In this document: one piece after another, positions 35,489-43,024 of the stretch
Layout of the letters: each line of letters begins with the position of its first letter
How positions within the stretch are numbered: the stretch's first letter is position 1
Origin: Alphaproteobacteria bacterium UBA2966
GTDB lineage: Bacteria; Pseudomonadota; Alphaproteobacteria; UBA2966
Direction of reading: 5' to 3'
DNA length: 64,000 nucleotides
Assembly: GCA_002348365.1 (NCBI GenBank)
Contig: DEBC01000137.1
Span: 21,800 to 85,799, forward strand
Program-made: the position numbers and the translations under genes
The notes under the pieces: generated by a model
Told to the model about the DNA's origin: nothing
The model's input: the letters and a program-made list of their open reading frames with translations, nothing else
Databases searched by the model: none

Positions 35489-36631
35489 TCAGTAGGTCAT
35501 TTGCTTGTTGAGAAGATTCTGGTCCACAACAACCGTTGCCAGCACATCCGTTATGCGGCGGTATGCAGTGCCGTCCCCGAACGGGGGCTGGACGTCGCGA
35601 AGGCGTTGGCGGAACTCCTCGTCGGAGACACAACGTTCGATGGCCGTTCGTATGGCATCTCGATCGTAATCGACGTCCATAACGTTTGCCGCGCGTTCTC
35701 GGCCTTTCTGTCGCTCCCCGATATTCACGGAGGGGAGCCCAAAGTAAGGCGCTTCTATCAGGGCTGCCGATGAGTTCCCCACAATACACGCCGCCAACTT
35801 TTCCAGGCCGATGAAGTCAGCCGCCGGAATGTTGCGATGTACTGAAAGACCGGGTGAGTCGGCGACTCGTTCGATCTCTGAAATGATGCCTTCGAAACCT
35901 TGATCAGAGCAGGGGTAAACCAGCATGGCGCGATGACCCGTGGCAACCACGGCGGCGACGGTTTCGGCCATCTGGTCAGCCGCTCTGTGAGACACAGTCG
36001 AATCCGAATGCTGGAGGACAAGCATGAACGGCGCTTCCTCACTCAGATCATACTTCGCGCGGAGTTCGTCCGCGGGCGTTATGTCGCCGAGAAACACCTG
36101 ATCAATATGGGTATCGCCTACGACATGCACACGCCATGGCTCCTCCCCCATCGCGACAATTCGATCTGCGGAGGCCTGCGTTGAAGGAAAATGAATATGG
36201 GCAAGCTTGGTGATCGCATGCCGAACGGGTTCGTCCAGGCTTCCGGAAATATCGCCGCCCTGCACGTGCGCGATTGCCACCCGCATGTTGTGCGCGGCAA
36301 TACAGGCGGCAAACACTTCGCCTCTGTCTCCAATGACCAGAAGAATATCGGGCTGCAGGTCCCCGAGAACCTGAGCGGCTTTTGTCAGGCAGCGCCCTAT
36401 CGCTCCCGCCCGGTCCCGATTGGAATCGCCTTCCTGTTCCATGTCGATTGTCGCCGACACCGGGAATCGGGCTTGAACTTCGGTCACCGTCTTACCGAAC
36501 CGGTCATACAGGTGTTGATCGGTGACCACGAGTTGAAGCGACAAGTCTGGGCTTTGTTGGATGGCATCCATGGTAGGCGCCAAGGCGCCAAATCCCCCGC
36601 GCTTGCCGTTCCACACACAGACACGACGCAT
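35489..36631 (-). CDS. UDP-N-acetylglucosamine 2-epimerase, hydrolysing (NeuC-like), set A
   Basis: About 380 residues from ATG 36631 (a GTG one codon upstream is also in frame). The GT-B-like epimerase fold shows WNGKRGGFGALAPTMDAI, ILLVIGDRGEVFAACIAA, AHVQGGDISGSLDEPVRHAI, KLAHIHFPSTQAS and VGDTHIDQVF. The C-terminus carries CIVGNSSAALIEAPYFGLP. Hydrolysing members release ManNAc (or a diacetamido analogue) from UDP-HexNAc for condensation with PEP. Its start overlaps the stop of the NeuB-like gene. Confidence 0.88.
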   Translation of the reverse strand: MRRVCVWNGKRGGFGALAPTMDAIQQSPDLSLQLVVTDQHLYDRFGKTVTEVQARFPVSATIDMEQEGDSNRDRAGAIGRCLTKAAQVLGDLQPDILLVIGDRGEVFAACIAAHNMRVAIAHVQGGDISGSLDEPVRHAITKLAHIHFPSTQASADRIVAMGEEPWRVHVVGDTHIDQVFLGDITPADELRAKYDLSEEAPFMLVLQHSDSTVSHRAADQMAETVAAVVATGHRAMLVYPCSDQGFEGIISEIERVADSPGLSVHRNIPAADFIGLEKLAACIVGNSSAALIEAPYFGLPSVNIGERQKGRERAANVMDVDYDRDAIRTAIERCVSDEEFRQRLRDVQPPFGDGTAYRRITDVLATVVVDQNLLNKQMTY

Positions 36632-37662
36632 CACACGAGGTCCTCGAACGACAAAGCTTCATCGGCGACGACATCTCTGGCCAGCGTCCGACCGATGAAT
36701 TCGGGCAGACGGTTGGACAGAACTCCAGTGCCGGGCCGCTTCGTCGCCAGATCTTCTCTGGAAATGATGAGCCCTTCGGCAAGGTCCCGTGACGCGACCA
36801 CCGACTTCAAAGCCCATGCCTGAGCGTCCACTTCCGAGGGCGCGGGTTCCTTTCTGCCGTGTCCGAGCAACGTCTCGATCCGCCGGATGTCTCGAACGAG
36901 ACCCGGAAAGTCGTCCGGACCTGCGGATACCCTCCAGTCCTGGGCATCTGGAATGTCACGCAGGATCGTAATGTGTTTCTCAACGATCGATGCGCCGCGC
37001 GCCACGGCAGACAAAATGGCCAGATGATCTTCGGTATGGTCGGAATATCCGACAGGTCCCGGAAAAATTGATTGGAGCGCATCCATGGCCGAGAGATTCA
37101 CATCAGATTCAGGTGTCGGATAACTCGTCACGCAGTGCAGCAGCGCGACTTCGTCCATTCCGGCGTTGGAGAGGGCATCGAGCGCTTCCGTTACATCGGA
37201 TTCCCGGTACATGCCCGTCGAGACGATCATTGGCTTTCCGAGCTGGGCCAACTGGGAGAGAAACTCGGGATTGTTCCGTTCACCCGAACCCACTTTAACC
37301 GCCGGAACATCAAGCTCCCGCAACCAATCAATTCGCGAGGCATCATGCGCCGTCGCCATGAACAGAAGGCCCGCTGCATCGCAGCGTTCCTTCAGTTCCT
37401 GAAACTGGGGCAACGACAAGTTTCTCGGCCGGAGGCGGTCGCGCCAGTCGGGCGCCGACTCCGCGATGAGCTCATCCACGTCGAACACCTGTGTTTTAAA
37501 GATATCGGCACCCGCTTCCGCGGCGAGATCCACGAGTTGGCGGGCGAGATCCATATCGCCAAAGTGTGCAACGCCGGCCTCCGCAATCACGAAGACAGGC
37601 GCGTCCGCCCCGACTTCTCGATCGCCGATTCGAAAGCGCGATTTGAATTTCGAGGCGGGCAT
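36631..37662 (-). CDS. N-acetylneuraminate synthase family protein (NeuB-like), set A
   Basis: A 343-residue PEP-dependent nonulosonate synthase. The TIM barrel shows FVIAEAGVAHFGDMDLARQ, GADIFKTQVF, VGSGERNNPEFL, MIVSTGMYRESD, LLHCVTSYPTPESDVNL and VGYSDHTED. A C-terminal SAF/antifreeze-like domain follows (KSVVASRDLAEGLIISREDL, RPGTGVL). The barrel motif reads GVAHFGD where sialic acid synthases usually read GVNHNG, hinting at a different substrate. It heads the minus-strand operon, preceded by a possible 26-codon frame and by the shared operator region. Confidence 0.88.
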   Translation of the reverse strand: MPASKFKSRFRIGDREVGADAPVFVIAEAGVAHFGDMDLARQLVDLAAEAGADIFKTQVFDVDELIAESAPDWRDRLRPRNLSLPQFQELKERCDAAGLLFMATAHDASRIDWLRELDVPAVKVGSGERNNPEFLSQLAQLGKPMIVSTGMYRESDVTEALDALSNAGMDEVALLHCVTSYPTPESDVNLSAMDALQSIFPGPVGYSDHTEDHLAILSAVARGASIVEKHITILRDIPDAQDWRVSAGPDDFPGLVRDIRRIETLLGHGRKEPAPSEVDAQAWALKSVVASRDLAEGLIISREDLATKRPGTGVLSNRLPEFIGRTLARDVVADEALSFEDLV

Positions 37663-37666
37663 TCGG

Positions 37667-37747
37667 CTAGAAACCTTGCAATTTGGTGCGCATCTGCACG
37701 TTCGGATGCAGGCCCTTCACGCCTTCGAGGGGTTCGAATTCTGACAT
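37667..37747 (-). CDS. Possible small ORF (26 codons) upstream of the NeuB-like gene
   Basis: An ATG at 37747 opens a frame encoding MSEFEPLEGVKGLHPNVQ and eight more residues (MRTKLQGF), with a TAG ending four bases before the NeuB-like ATG. It is too short to appear in ordinary gene calls. No strong ribosome-binding site precedes it. It could be a leader peptide, a small protein or chance. The run from its start to the synthase gene is the only non-coding stretch on that side. Confidence 0.3.
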   Translation of the reverse strand: MSEFEPLEGVKGLHPNVQMRTKLQGF

Positions 37748-37764
37748 GATTCAAGCCTAAACCC

Positions 37765-37792
37765 TTGACGAACCTTCGATTAACAGCATAGC
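37765..37792 (+). promoter_or_regulatory. Predicted sigma70-type promoter of the ABC-transporter/NeuB operon
   Basis: TTGACG at 37765-37770, a 16-base spacer and CATAGC at 37787-37792 give the same hexamers and spacing as the promoter at 15895. The spacer ends share AACA and the sequence ATAGCGTTC runs through both -10 boxes into the operator. Predicted initiation is near 37799, leaving a leader of roughly 168 bases before the ABC gene. Confidence 0.5.
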
Positions 37793-37812
37793 GTTCACAC
37801 GATGAACACGCT
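37790..37812. promoter_or_regulatory. GTTC-N7-GAAC operator site
   Basis: GTTC at 37793-37796 and GAAC at 37804-37807, separated by seven bases, lie directly after the -10 box exactly as the second site at 15923-15937 does. The outer context AGCGTTC and GAAC-x2-GCT is also largely kept. The upstream companion site is degenerate here (only TAAC of its right half-site remains). Confidence 0.5.
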
Positions 37813-37825
37813 GGCGGTATGATGC
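37813..37825 (+). promoter_or_regulatory. ops-like element in the leader
   Basis: GGCGGTATGATGC, about 15 bases into the predicted transcript, matches the enterobacterial ops element (GGCGGTAGCGTGC as I recall it) at ten of thirteen places, including the first seven. The ops element recruits RfaH to a paused polymerase in polysaccharide operons. The island encodes an RfaH/NusG paralogue, but specificity in alphaproteobacteria is not established, so this is suggestive only. Confidence 0.25.
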
Positions 37826-37906
37826 GTCACTTGGCCCAGGCTGTAAAGCGTCGATGAGTGGTGCGGCGGGTGGTCGAGAGCACCATCGAGTTTGCTCCCA
37901 GCGCCC

Positions 37907-37938
37907 GCGGTATCGCCTCCATAGGACCTATGTACCGC
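37907..37938 (+). promoter_or_regulatory. Leader stem-loop before the ABC-transporter gene
   Basis: CATAGG at 37920-37925 pairs with CCTATG at 37927-37932 around a single A. Immediately outside, TACCGC (37933-37938) pairs with GCGGTA (37907-37912), leaving a seven-base bulge on the 5' side. The 12-pair stem ends 28 bases before the TTG start and just before the purine-rich GAGAGAGAG ribosome-binding site. There is no T tract, so a regulatory hairpin or protein site is likelier than a terminator. Confidence 0.35.
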
Positions 37939-37966
37939 ACCCGGAACACCAAGAGAGAGAGAATTC

Positions 37967-39712
37967 TTGAACCGACGGTTCGAAACACTTGGAAAAATCC
38001 GCCACCTCATCGCTAGGCGCGAATGGATCATTCTCGGACTCTGTTGCCTGATGCTCCTTGCCTCAGTCGCTGAGAGCATGGGACTGGCTCTTGTTCTCCC
38101 GCTGATCTCCAGTCTCACCGGTGTATCCGAGGGTTCCGGCACGGTTGCTGAGATTAGTGTAAGACTGCGGGAACTGATCCCTGATGGGGTTGAGCTTGAA
38201 GGCCTGGTGTTATTGGTGGCCCTGGCGTTTCTGCTCAAAGGCGTTCTTCTGGTGATGTCTCGTGGCGCCGCCGACTATTTCTCCTTCCGTCTGCGTGAAG
38301 ACTGGGCCGCAAAGATTTTTGATCACTACCTGCGCGCCCGCTATGCCTACGCGACGTCGCAGCGGCAGGGCGAGATGGTGAACAACATCACGATCGAGCC
38401 TTATCGGGCCGCCCGGGCGATCACCGTCCTTCTCGATTTCTTGAATCGGATAATTCTGGCGACCGTGCTGCTTACAGTCCTGCTCTTCACCAACTGGCAG
38501 GCGACACTGACTATTTCGCTGGTTGGCGCGCTTCTGTTCTTTGCCGTTCGCAAGTCCACATTCAACTACTCCCTTCACTTCGGCAAGCTGCGCCAGAAGC
38601 TCTACCAGCAAATTTCATCCATAGGAGCCGAAGCCACCGGGGCGGCCCTTCAGGTGAAGCTGTTCGGAATCTACGACCAGGTGACGGGAGAATTGACCGC
38701 CAGGCTCAAACGACACACGCGTGCTGAGACACTCTTTCGAATTCTCAATGAGATCCCTCTCCAGTCGACCGAATTCCTCATCGTCCTTTTCCTGAGCGTT
38801 GCGCTGATCACCCTCAAACAGGTGGGCGACGTCGCACCGGAAAGCATTGCGGCAATGTTGGGCTTTTATGTTGTGCTCGGTCAGCGGCTTCTCACCAACG
38901 TCAATTTCATCATTTCGCGACGGATGAAGATTGCCTCACAGATCCCGTCACTGATGCTGATGCATGAGCTGATTGAGAACATTCCCGACCGCGAAGACAT
39001 CGAAACAGGTCAGGAACTCGCAACCCTTGACGACGACATTGTCTTCGAGAATGTGACCTTCAGCCATGAGAACGGCAAGCGCGTTTTCCGCGATCTCAAC
39101 CTGCGTATACCCAAAGGGAAAATCACCGGAATCGTTGGCCCATCCGGCACCGGCAAGTCAACGTTCGCCGACCTCATCCTGGGTCTATATGCTCCCGATC
39201 ACGGGAGTGTCAGCGTCGGGGGTCATGTGCTCTCGACATATAATCTCCGATCGGTCCGCCAGCGAATTGGGTACGTGAGCCAAGCCCCCGAAATCTTCAA
39301 TACTTCGATCCGAGAGAACATACGGATTGGCAATCCCAGCGCATCTGAGGATGAAGTGGTTGCAGCTGCCCGCGATGCCCATGCCTTCGATTTTGTTGCC
39401 GAACTGCCCGACGGTTTCGATACCGTTGTCGGAGATCGTGGCGTGAAGTTGTCGGGCGGACAGAGGCAGCGGATCGCGATCGCGCGGGTCATTCTGCGCG
39501 CACCCGATCTTTACATTTTCGACGAGGCGACAAGCGCCCTCGACACTGAATCGGAACGCCTCATTCAAGACTCGATCCAACGTCTTGCGCACAACGCGAC
39601 AATTGTCATCATCGCGCACCGCCTCTCCACGGTGCAATCAGCCGACGTGATTTACGAACTCGATGACACCGGAAAAGCGACAGCGCGCGAATTTTCCGAG
39701 ATTGCTGTATAG
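37967..39712 (+). CDS. ABC transporter, fused permease/ATPase (PglK/MsbA-like flippase)
   Basis: A 581-residue half-transporter from TTG 37967, preceded by a GAGAGAGAG tract. Six transmembrane helices occupy residues about 20-310 (IILGLCCLMLLASVAESMGL first). The ATPase domain follows with Walker A GPSGTGKS near 391, Q-loop YVSQAPEIFN, signature LSGGQRQRIAIAR near 494, Walker B LYIFDEATSALD and the switch IIAHRLST. The length and N-terminus resemble PglK-type lipid-linked oligosaccharide flippases. It heads the second nonulosonate operon, and no Wzx-type flippase is seen, so it probably exports the glycan intermediate. Confidence 0.85.
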   Translation: MNRRFETLGKIRHLIARREWIILGLCCLMLLASVAESMGLALVLPLISSLTGVSEGSGTVAEISVRLRELIPDGVELEGLVLLVALAFLLKGVLLVMSRGAADYFSFRLREDWAAKIFDHYLRARYAYATSQRQGEMVNNITIEPYRAARAITVLLDFLNRIILATVLLTVLLFTNWQATLTISLVGALLFFAVRKSTFNYSLHFGKLRQKLYQQISSIGAEATGAALQVKLFGIYDQVTGELTARLKRHTRAETLFRILNEIPLQSTEFLIVLFLSVALITLKQVGDVAPESIAAMLGFYVVLGQRLLTNVNFIISRRMKIASQIPSLMLMHELIENIPDREDIETGQELATLDDDIVFENVTFSHENGKRVFRDLNLRIPKGKITGIVGPSGTGKSTFADLILGLYAPDHGSVSVGGHVLSTYNLRSVRQRIGYVSQAPEIFNTSIRENIRIGNPSASEDEVVAAARDAHAFDFVAELPDGFDTVVGDRGVKLSGGQRQRIAIARVILRAPDLYIFDEATSALDTESERLIQDSIQRLAHNATIVIIAHRLSTVQSADVIYELDDTGKATAREFSEIAV

Positions 39713-39742
39713 CTGGATAACAGCCCCCCTACGAACACCCGC

Positions 39743-40798
39743 ATGACACACCCCACCATTGAAATCGCAGGCAAGACCATCGGCATTGGCCAGCCGGCGT
39801 TCCTGATCGCCGAAGTCGCCCAAACTCATGACGGATCGCTTGGCCTCGCTCATGCGTTCATCGATGCAGCGGCTGATACCGGGGCAGATGCCATCAAGTT
39901 TCAGACCCACATCGCCGATGCCGAATCCACGCTCGATGAAGAGTTCCGGGTTGCATTCAGCAAACAGGACAAGACGCGGTACGACTACTGGAAGCGCATG
40001 GAATTTACGCCTGAGCAGTGGTCGGGTCTGGCCGAACATGCCAGCGCGCGAGGCGTGGTGTTTCTCAGTTCGGCCTTTTCGGTGGCAGCCATCAATCTTC
40101 TGGAAGCGATTGGCATCCCGGCGTGGAAGGTAGGTTCCGGAGAATTCAGGTCGGACGACCTTCTGGCACGCCTGTGCGAGACCGGATTTCCGGTCATTTT
40201 CTCTACGGGGATGAGCACGTGGCAGGAAATTGAAACCGCTGTCGCAGCGTTTCAGGAGCAGAAGTCGCCGCTTGCGCTCCTTCAGTGCACGAGCCGTTAC
40301 CCAACGCCTCTTGAGGAAGTCGGGCTGAATGTCATCGACGACCTTCGAAACCGCTTTGACGTCCCAGCCGGACTGTCGGATCACTCAGGGAGTATTTATC
40401 CATCGCTTGCCGCACTCGCGCGCGGTGCCAATCTCATCGAGGTCCACCTGACACTCGACAGGCGATTGTTTGGTCCCGATGTCCCGGTATCGCTGACACC
40501 TGACGAGATGCGAACGGTGTGCGAGGCGCGTGACGCCTTTGCGGTCATGGACGCCAATCCTGTCGACAAGGAGACCATGGCCAAGAACCTCAGCACCATG
40601 CGTGATCTCTTCACCAAGAGCCTGGCGGTGACGCGTCCTCTCGCAGCGGGTACCAGGCTGACACCAGATATGTTGACCTCGAAAAAGCCCGGCACCGGCA
40701 TACCCGCTGGGGATCTGGGGGGCTTTGTGGGTCGAACCCTCGCGCGTGACGTATCACCTGACCGTTTGCTTTCTCTCGAGGATATTGATGGCGGATAA
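39743..40798 (+). CDS. N-acetylneuraminate synthase family protein (NeuB-like), set B
   Basis: A 351-residue nonulosonate synthase paralogue. The barrel shows FLIAEVAQTHDGSLGLAH, GADAIKFQTH, KVGSGEFRSDDLL, VIFSTGMSTWQE, LLQCTSRYPTPLEEV and AGLSDHSG. The SAF domain ends the protein (KSLAVTRPLAAGTRL, KPGTGIPAGDLGGFVGR). EVAQTHDGSLG in place of the sialic-acid-synthase EIGVNHNG motif places it in another branch than set A. It sits 30 bases after the ABC transporter and overlaps the next gene by 11 bases. Confidence 0.88.
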   Translation: MTHPTIEIAGKTIGIGQPAFLIAEVAQTHDGSLGLAHAFIDAAADTGADAIKFQTHIADAESTLDEEFRVAFSKQDKTRYDYWKRMEFTPEQWSGLAEHASARGVVFLSSAFSVAAINLLEAIGIPAWKVGSGEFRSDDLLARLCETGFPVIFSTGMSTWQEIETAVAAFQEQKSPLALLQCTSRYPTPLEEVGLNVIDDLRNRFDVPAGLSDHSGSIYPSLAALARGANLIEVHLTLDRRLFGPDVPVSLTPDEMRTVCEARDAFAVMDANPVDKETMAKNLSTMRDLFTKSLAVTRPLAAGTRLTPDMLTSKKPGTGIPAGDLGGFVGRTLARDVSPDRLLSLEDIDGG

Positions 40799-42023
40799 AC
40801 GCAAGATTTGCATCGTGGTGAACAGCCGGGCCAATTACGCCCGAATCAAATCCGTCATGCGCGCCATCGAAGAGCACGAGGCTTTGGACCTCAAGCTTAT
40901 CGTCGGTGCTTCGGCGCTGCTCCACCGGTTTGGCGCGGTTCGCGACATCATCGAAGCTGATGGCTTTACTCCGGTATCGACCGTTTACTCCATCGTCGAA
41001 GGTGAAACACCAACGACAATGGCAAAGTCGACAGGTATGGGCATCATCGAGCTCGCGACTCAATTCGAAAACATTCAGCCCGATATCGTCCTGACTGTCG
41101 CCGACAGGTTCGAGACGATCGCGACCGCCATCGCCGCCAGCTATATGAATATTCCCGTTGCGCACACACAAGGCGGGGAAGTCACAGGTTCCATCGACGA
41201 AAGCGTGCGCCATGCCGTAACCAAGCTCGCGCATATTCATTTTCCTGCGACGGGTCGGGCTCGGGACAACGTCGTGCGTATGGGTGAGGACCCGGAAATG
41301 GTGTTTCTCACCGGATGTCCATCAATCGACCTTATTGCGGATCTCGATCTACGAATGCCGCCCGATATGTTTGAGCGGTATCGCGGTGTCGGCGCACAAA
41401 TTGACCCGTCGCAGCCTTACCTGGTCGTCCTCCAGCATCCCGTGACAACAGAGTACGGCTCAGGGTTAGATCAGATCTGGGAGACGCTGACCGCGGTCGA
41501 AAAAGTTGGTTTGCAGGCCGCATGGCTATGGCCAAACGTGGATGCAGGGTCCGACGACATTTCAAAGGGACTGCGTGTTTACCGGGAGCGCAACAATCCC
41601 GACTGGCTCCACTTTTATCGTCACTTTGGCGCGGAGGATTACGCGCGCCTGATAAACAACGCGGCCTGCCTGGTCGGCAACTCAAGCTCTGGGCTGAGGG
41701 AGGGCGCATACCTCGGTGTTCCCGCAGTCAATATCGGGACCCGCCAACAAGGTCGGGAACATGGGGAGAACGTCATCCACGTCGACTATGACGCGGCGCA
41801 GATTGAAGCGACGGTCAACCAGCAAATATCTCACGGCCGGCACCAGAGCGCGCATTTATTCGGTGATGGAAATGCGGGCAGGAAAATTGCAGACGTTCTC
41901 GCCTCTGTCGAACCCAACGTTCAAAAGCGACTCACGTATGACCAGTCGCATGACCAGGGAATCCAACAGCTGGCAGAACGCGCGCGCCTGAGACGACATC
42001 TCACCGGGAACGGCACTCGATGA
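40788..42023 (+). CDS. UDP-N-acetylglucosamine 2-epimerase, hydrolysing (NeuC-like), set B
   Basis: A 411-residue epimerase from ATG 40788, inside the end of the synthase gene; the longer open frame from 40725 lacks a reason to be used. Landmarks are CIVVNSRANYARIKSVM, DIVLTVADRFETIATAIAA, AHTQGGEVTGSIDESVRHA, KLAHIHFPATGRA, VFLTGCPSIDLI and CLVGNSSSGLREGAYLGVP. The C-terminal 30 residues are an extra charged tail. Together with the set B synthase it would make a second nonulosonate from UDP-HexNAc. Confidence 0.88.
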   Translation: MADKRKICIVVNSRANYARIKSVMRAIEEHEALDLKLIVGASALLHRFGAVRDIIEADGFTPVSTVYSIVEGETPTTMAKSTGMGIIELATQFENIQPDIVLTVADRFETIATAIAASYMNIPVAHTQGGEVTGSIDESVRHAVTKLAHIHFPATGRARDNVVRMGEDPEMVFLTGCPSIDLIADLDLRMPPDMFERYRGVGAQIDPSQPYLVVLQHPVTTEYGSGLDQIWETLTAVEKVGLQAAWLWPNVDAGSDDISKGLRVYRERNNPDWLHFYRHFGAEDYARLINNAACLVGNSSSGLREGAYLGVPAVNIGTRQQGREHGENVIHVDYDAAQIEATVNQQISHGRHQSAHLFGDGNAGRKIADVLASVEPNVQKRLTYDQSHDQGIQQLAERARLRRHLTGNGTR

Positions 42024-43024
42024 CTTCGGTTAACAAGCACATCCTCGTCGTTGGAAGCGGCAGCGCTGGCAAGCGGCATGCTCGCAACCTCGCGTCCCGG
42101 GGCTGCACCATCTCGAGCATGGATCCGCGTCAGGACCGCCTCGCGGAGCTGGCCGAAGAGACTCCGGTGGAGCGGGGGTTCGACTCCATCGAAGCGGCTC
42201 TCGAAAACTCGGAGCGTCTAGACGGCGTGGTCATCACATCGCCCCCCTTCTTTCACGTGGATCAAGCAATTGCGGCGATCGAGGCGAGGTTGCCGGTCCT
42301 GCTGGAGAAACCGGTCTCGCCCGATGCGACAAGCGCCCGCAAGCTAGCCCGGACTTGCGAGTCCCATGAGGTGGCACTCCTGCTGGGATACACTTGGCGC
42401 TGGTGGCCGCCCCTTCGAGACGTCAAAACCAAGCTCGAATCGGGCGCTGTCGGGCGCCTGCGGCATGTTCGCTTCACCATGTCCGCACATCTAGCCGACT
42501 GGCATCCCTGGGAGCGCTATCAAGACTTCTTCATGTCCAGTCGAGAATTGGGTGGTGGCGCAATCCTCGACGAAAGCCATTGGATCGATCTGGCACTGTG
42601 GTTCTTCGGCATGCCGCGTTCCGTCTCGGCCCGAATCGAGAAGATCAGTGATCTCGAGATCGATGCGGACGACAATGTCGACATGATCCTGGAGTTCGAT
42701 GACGGCCTGCGTGCCACCTTGCACCTCGATCTCTTCGGCAGACCTCACGAAAAGAGCATCCGATTCGTTGGCGAAGAGGGCAGTTGCTTGTGGACGGAAT
42801 CACCCAATCGCGTCGCGTTTTCCGGCAGTGCCTCCGAGGACTGGGACGAGACCACATACACCTGCGAACGGAATGACATGTTTATGGGTGTGACCGAGGA
42901 ATTCCTCGATGTGCTCGATGGGCAGAGCGTCACCACCTGCTCCATCGAGGATGGCGTCCGCGTACTCGACGTGATCGAGGCCGCCCGGCGCAGTCACGAA
43001 GAAGAGCGCCGCATCCCGCTATAG
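42020..43024 (+). CDS. Gfo/Idh/MocA-family oxidoreductase
   Basis: A 334-residue NAD(P)-dependent sugar oxidoreductase. The Rossmann motif is ILVVGSGSAGKRHARNL, the catalytic Lys is in VLLEKPVSPD, and GGGAILDESHWIDLALW carries the His/Asp region. It overlaps the NeuC-like gene by 4 bases. Members of this family near nonulosonate genes (for instance PtmF-like proteins) modify the sugar after or before CMP activation. Its last codons overlap the convergent phosphatidyltransferase gene by 6 bases. Confidence 0.85.
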   Translation: MTSVNKHILVVGSGSAGKRHARNLASRGCTISSMDPRQDRLAELAEETPVERGFDSIEAALENSERLDGVVITSPPFFHVDQAIAAIEARLPVLLEKPVSPDATSARKLARTCESHEVALLLGYTWRWWPPLRDVKTKLESGAVGRLRHVRFTMSAHLADWHPWERYQDFFMSSRELGGGAILDESHWIDLALWFFGMPRSVSARIEKISDLEIDADDNVDMILEFDDGLRATLHLDLFGRPHEKSIRFVGEEGSCLWTESPNRVAFSGSASEDWDETTYTCERNDMFMGVTEEFLDVLDGQSVTTCSIEDGVRVLDVIEAARRSHEEERRIPL

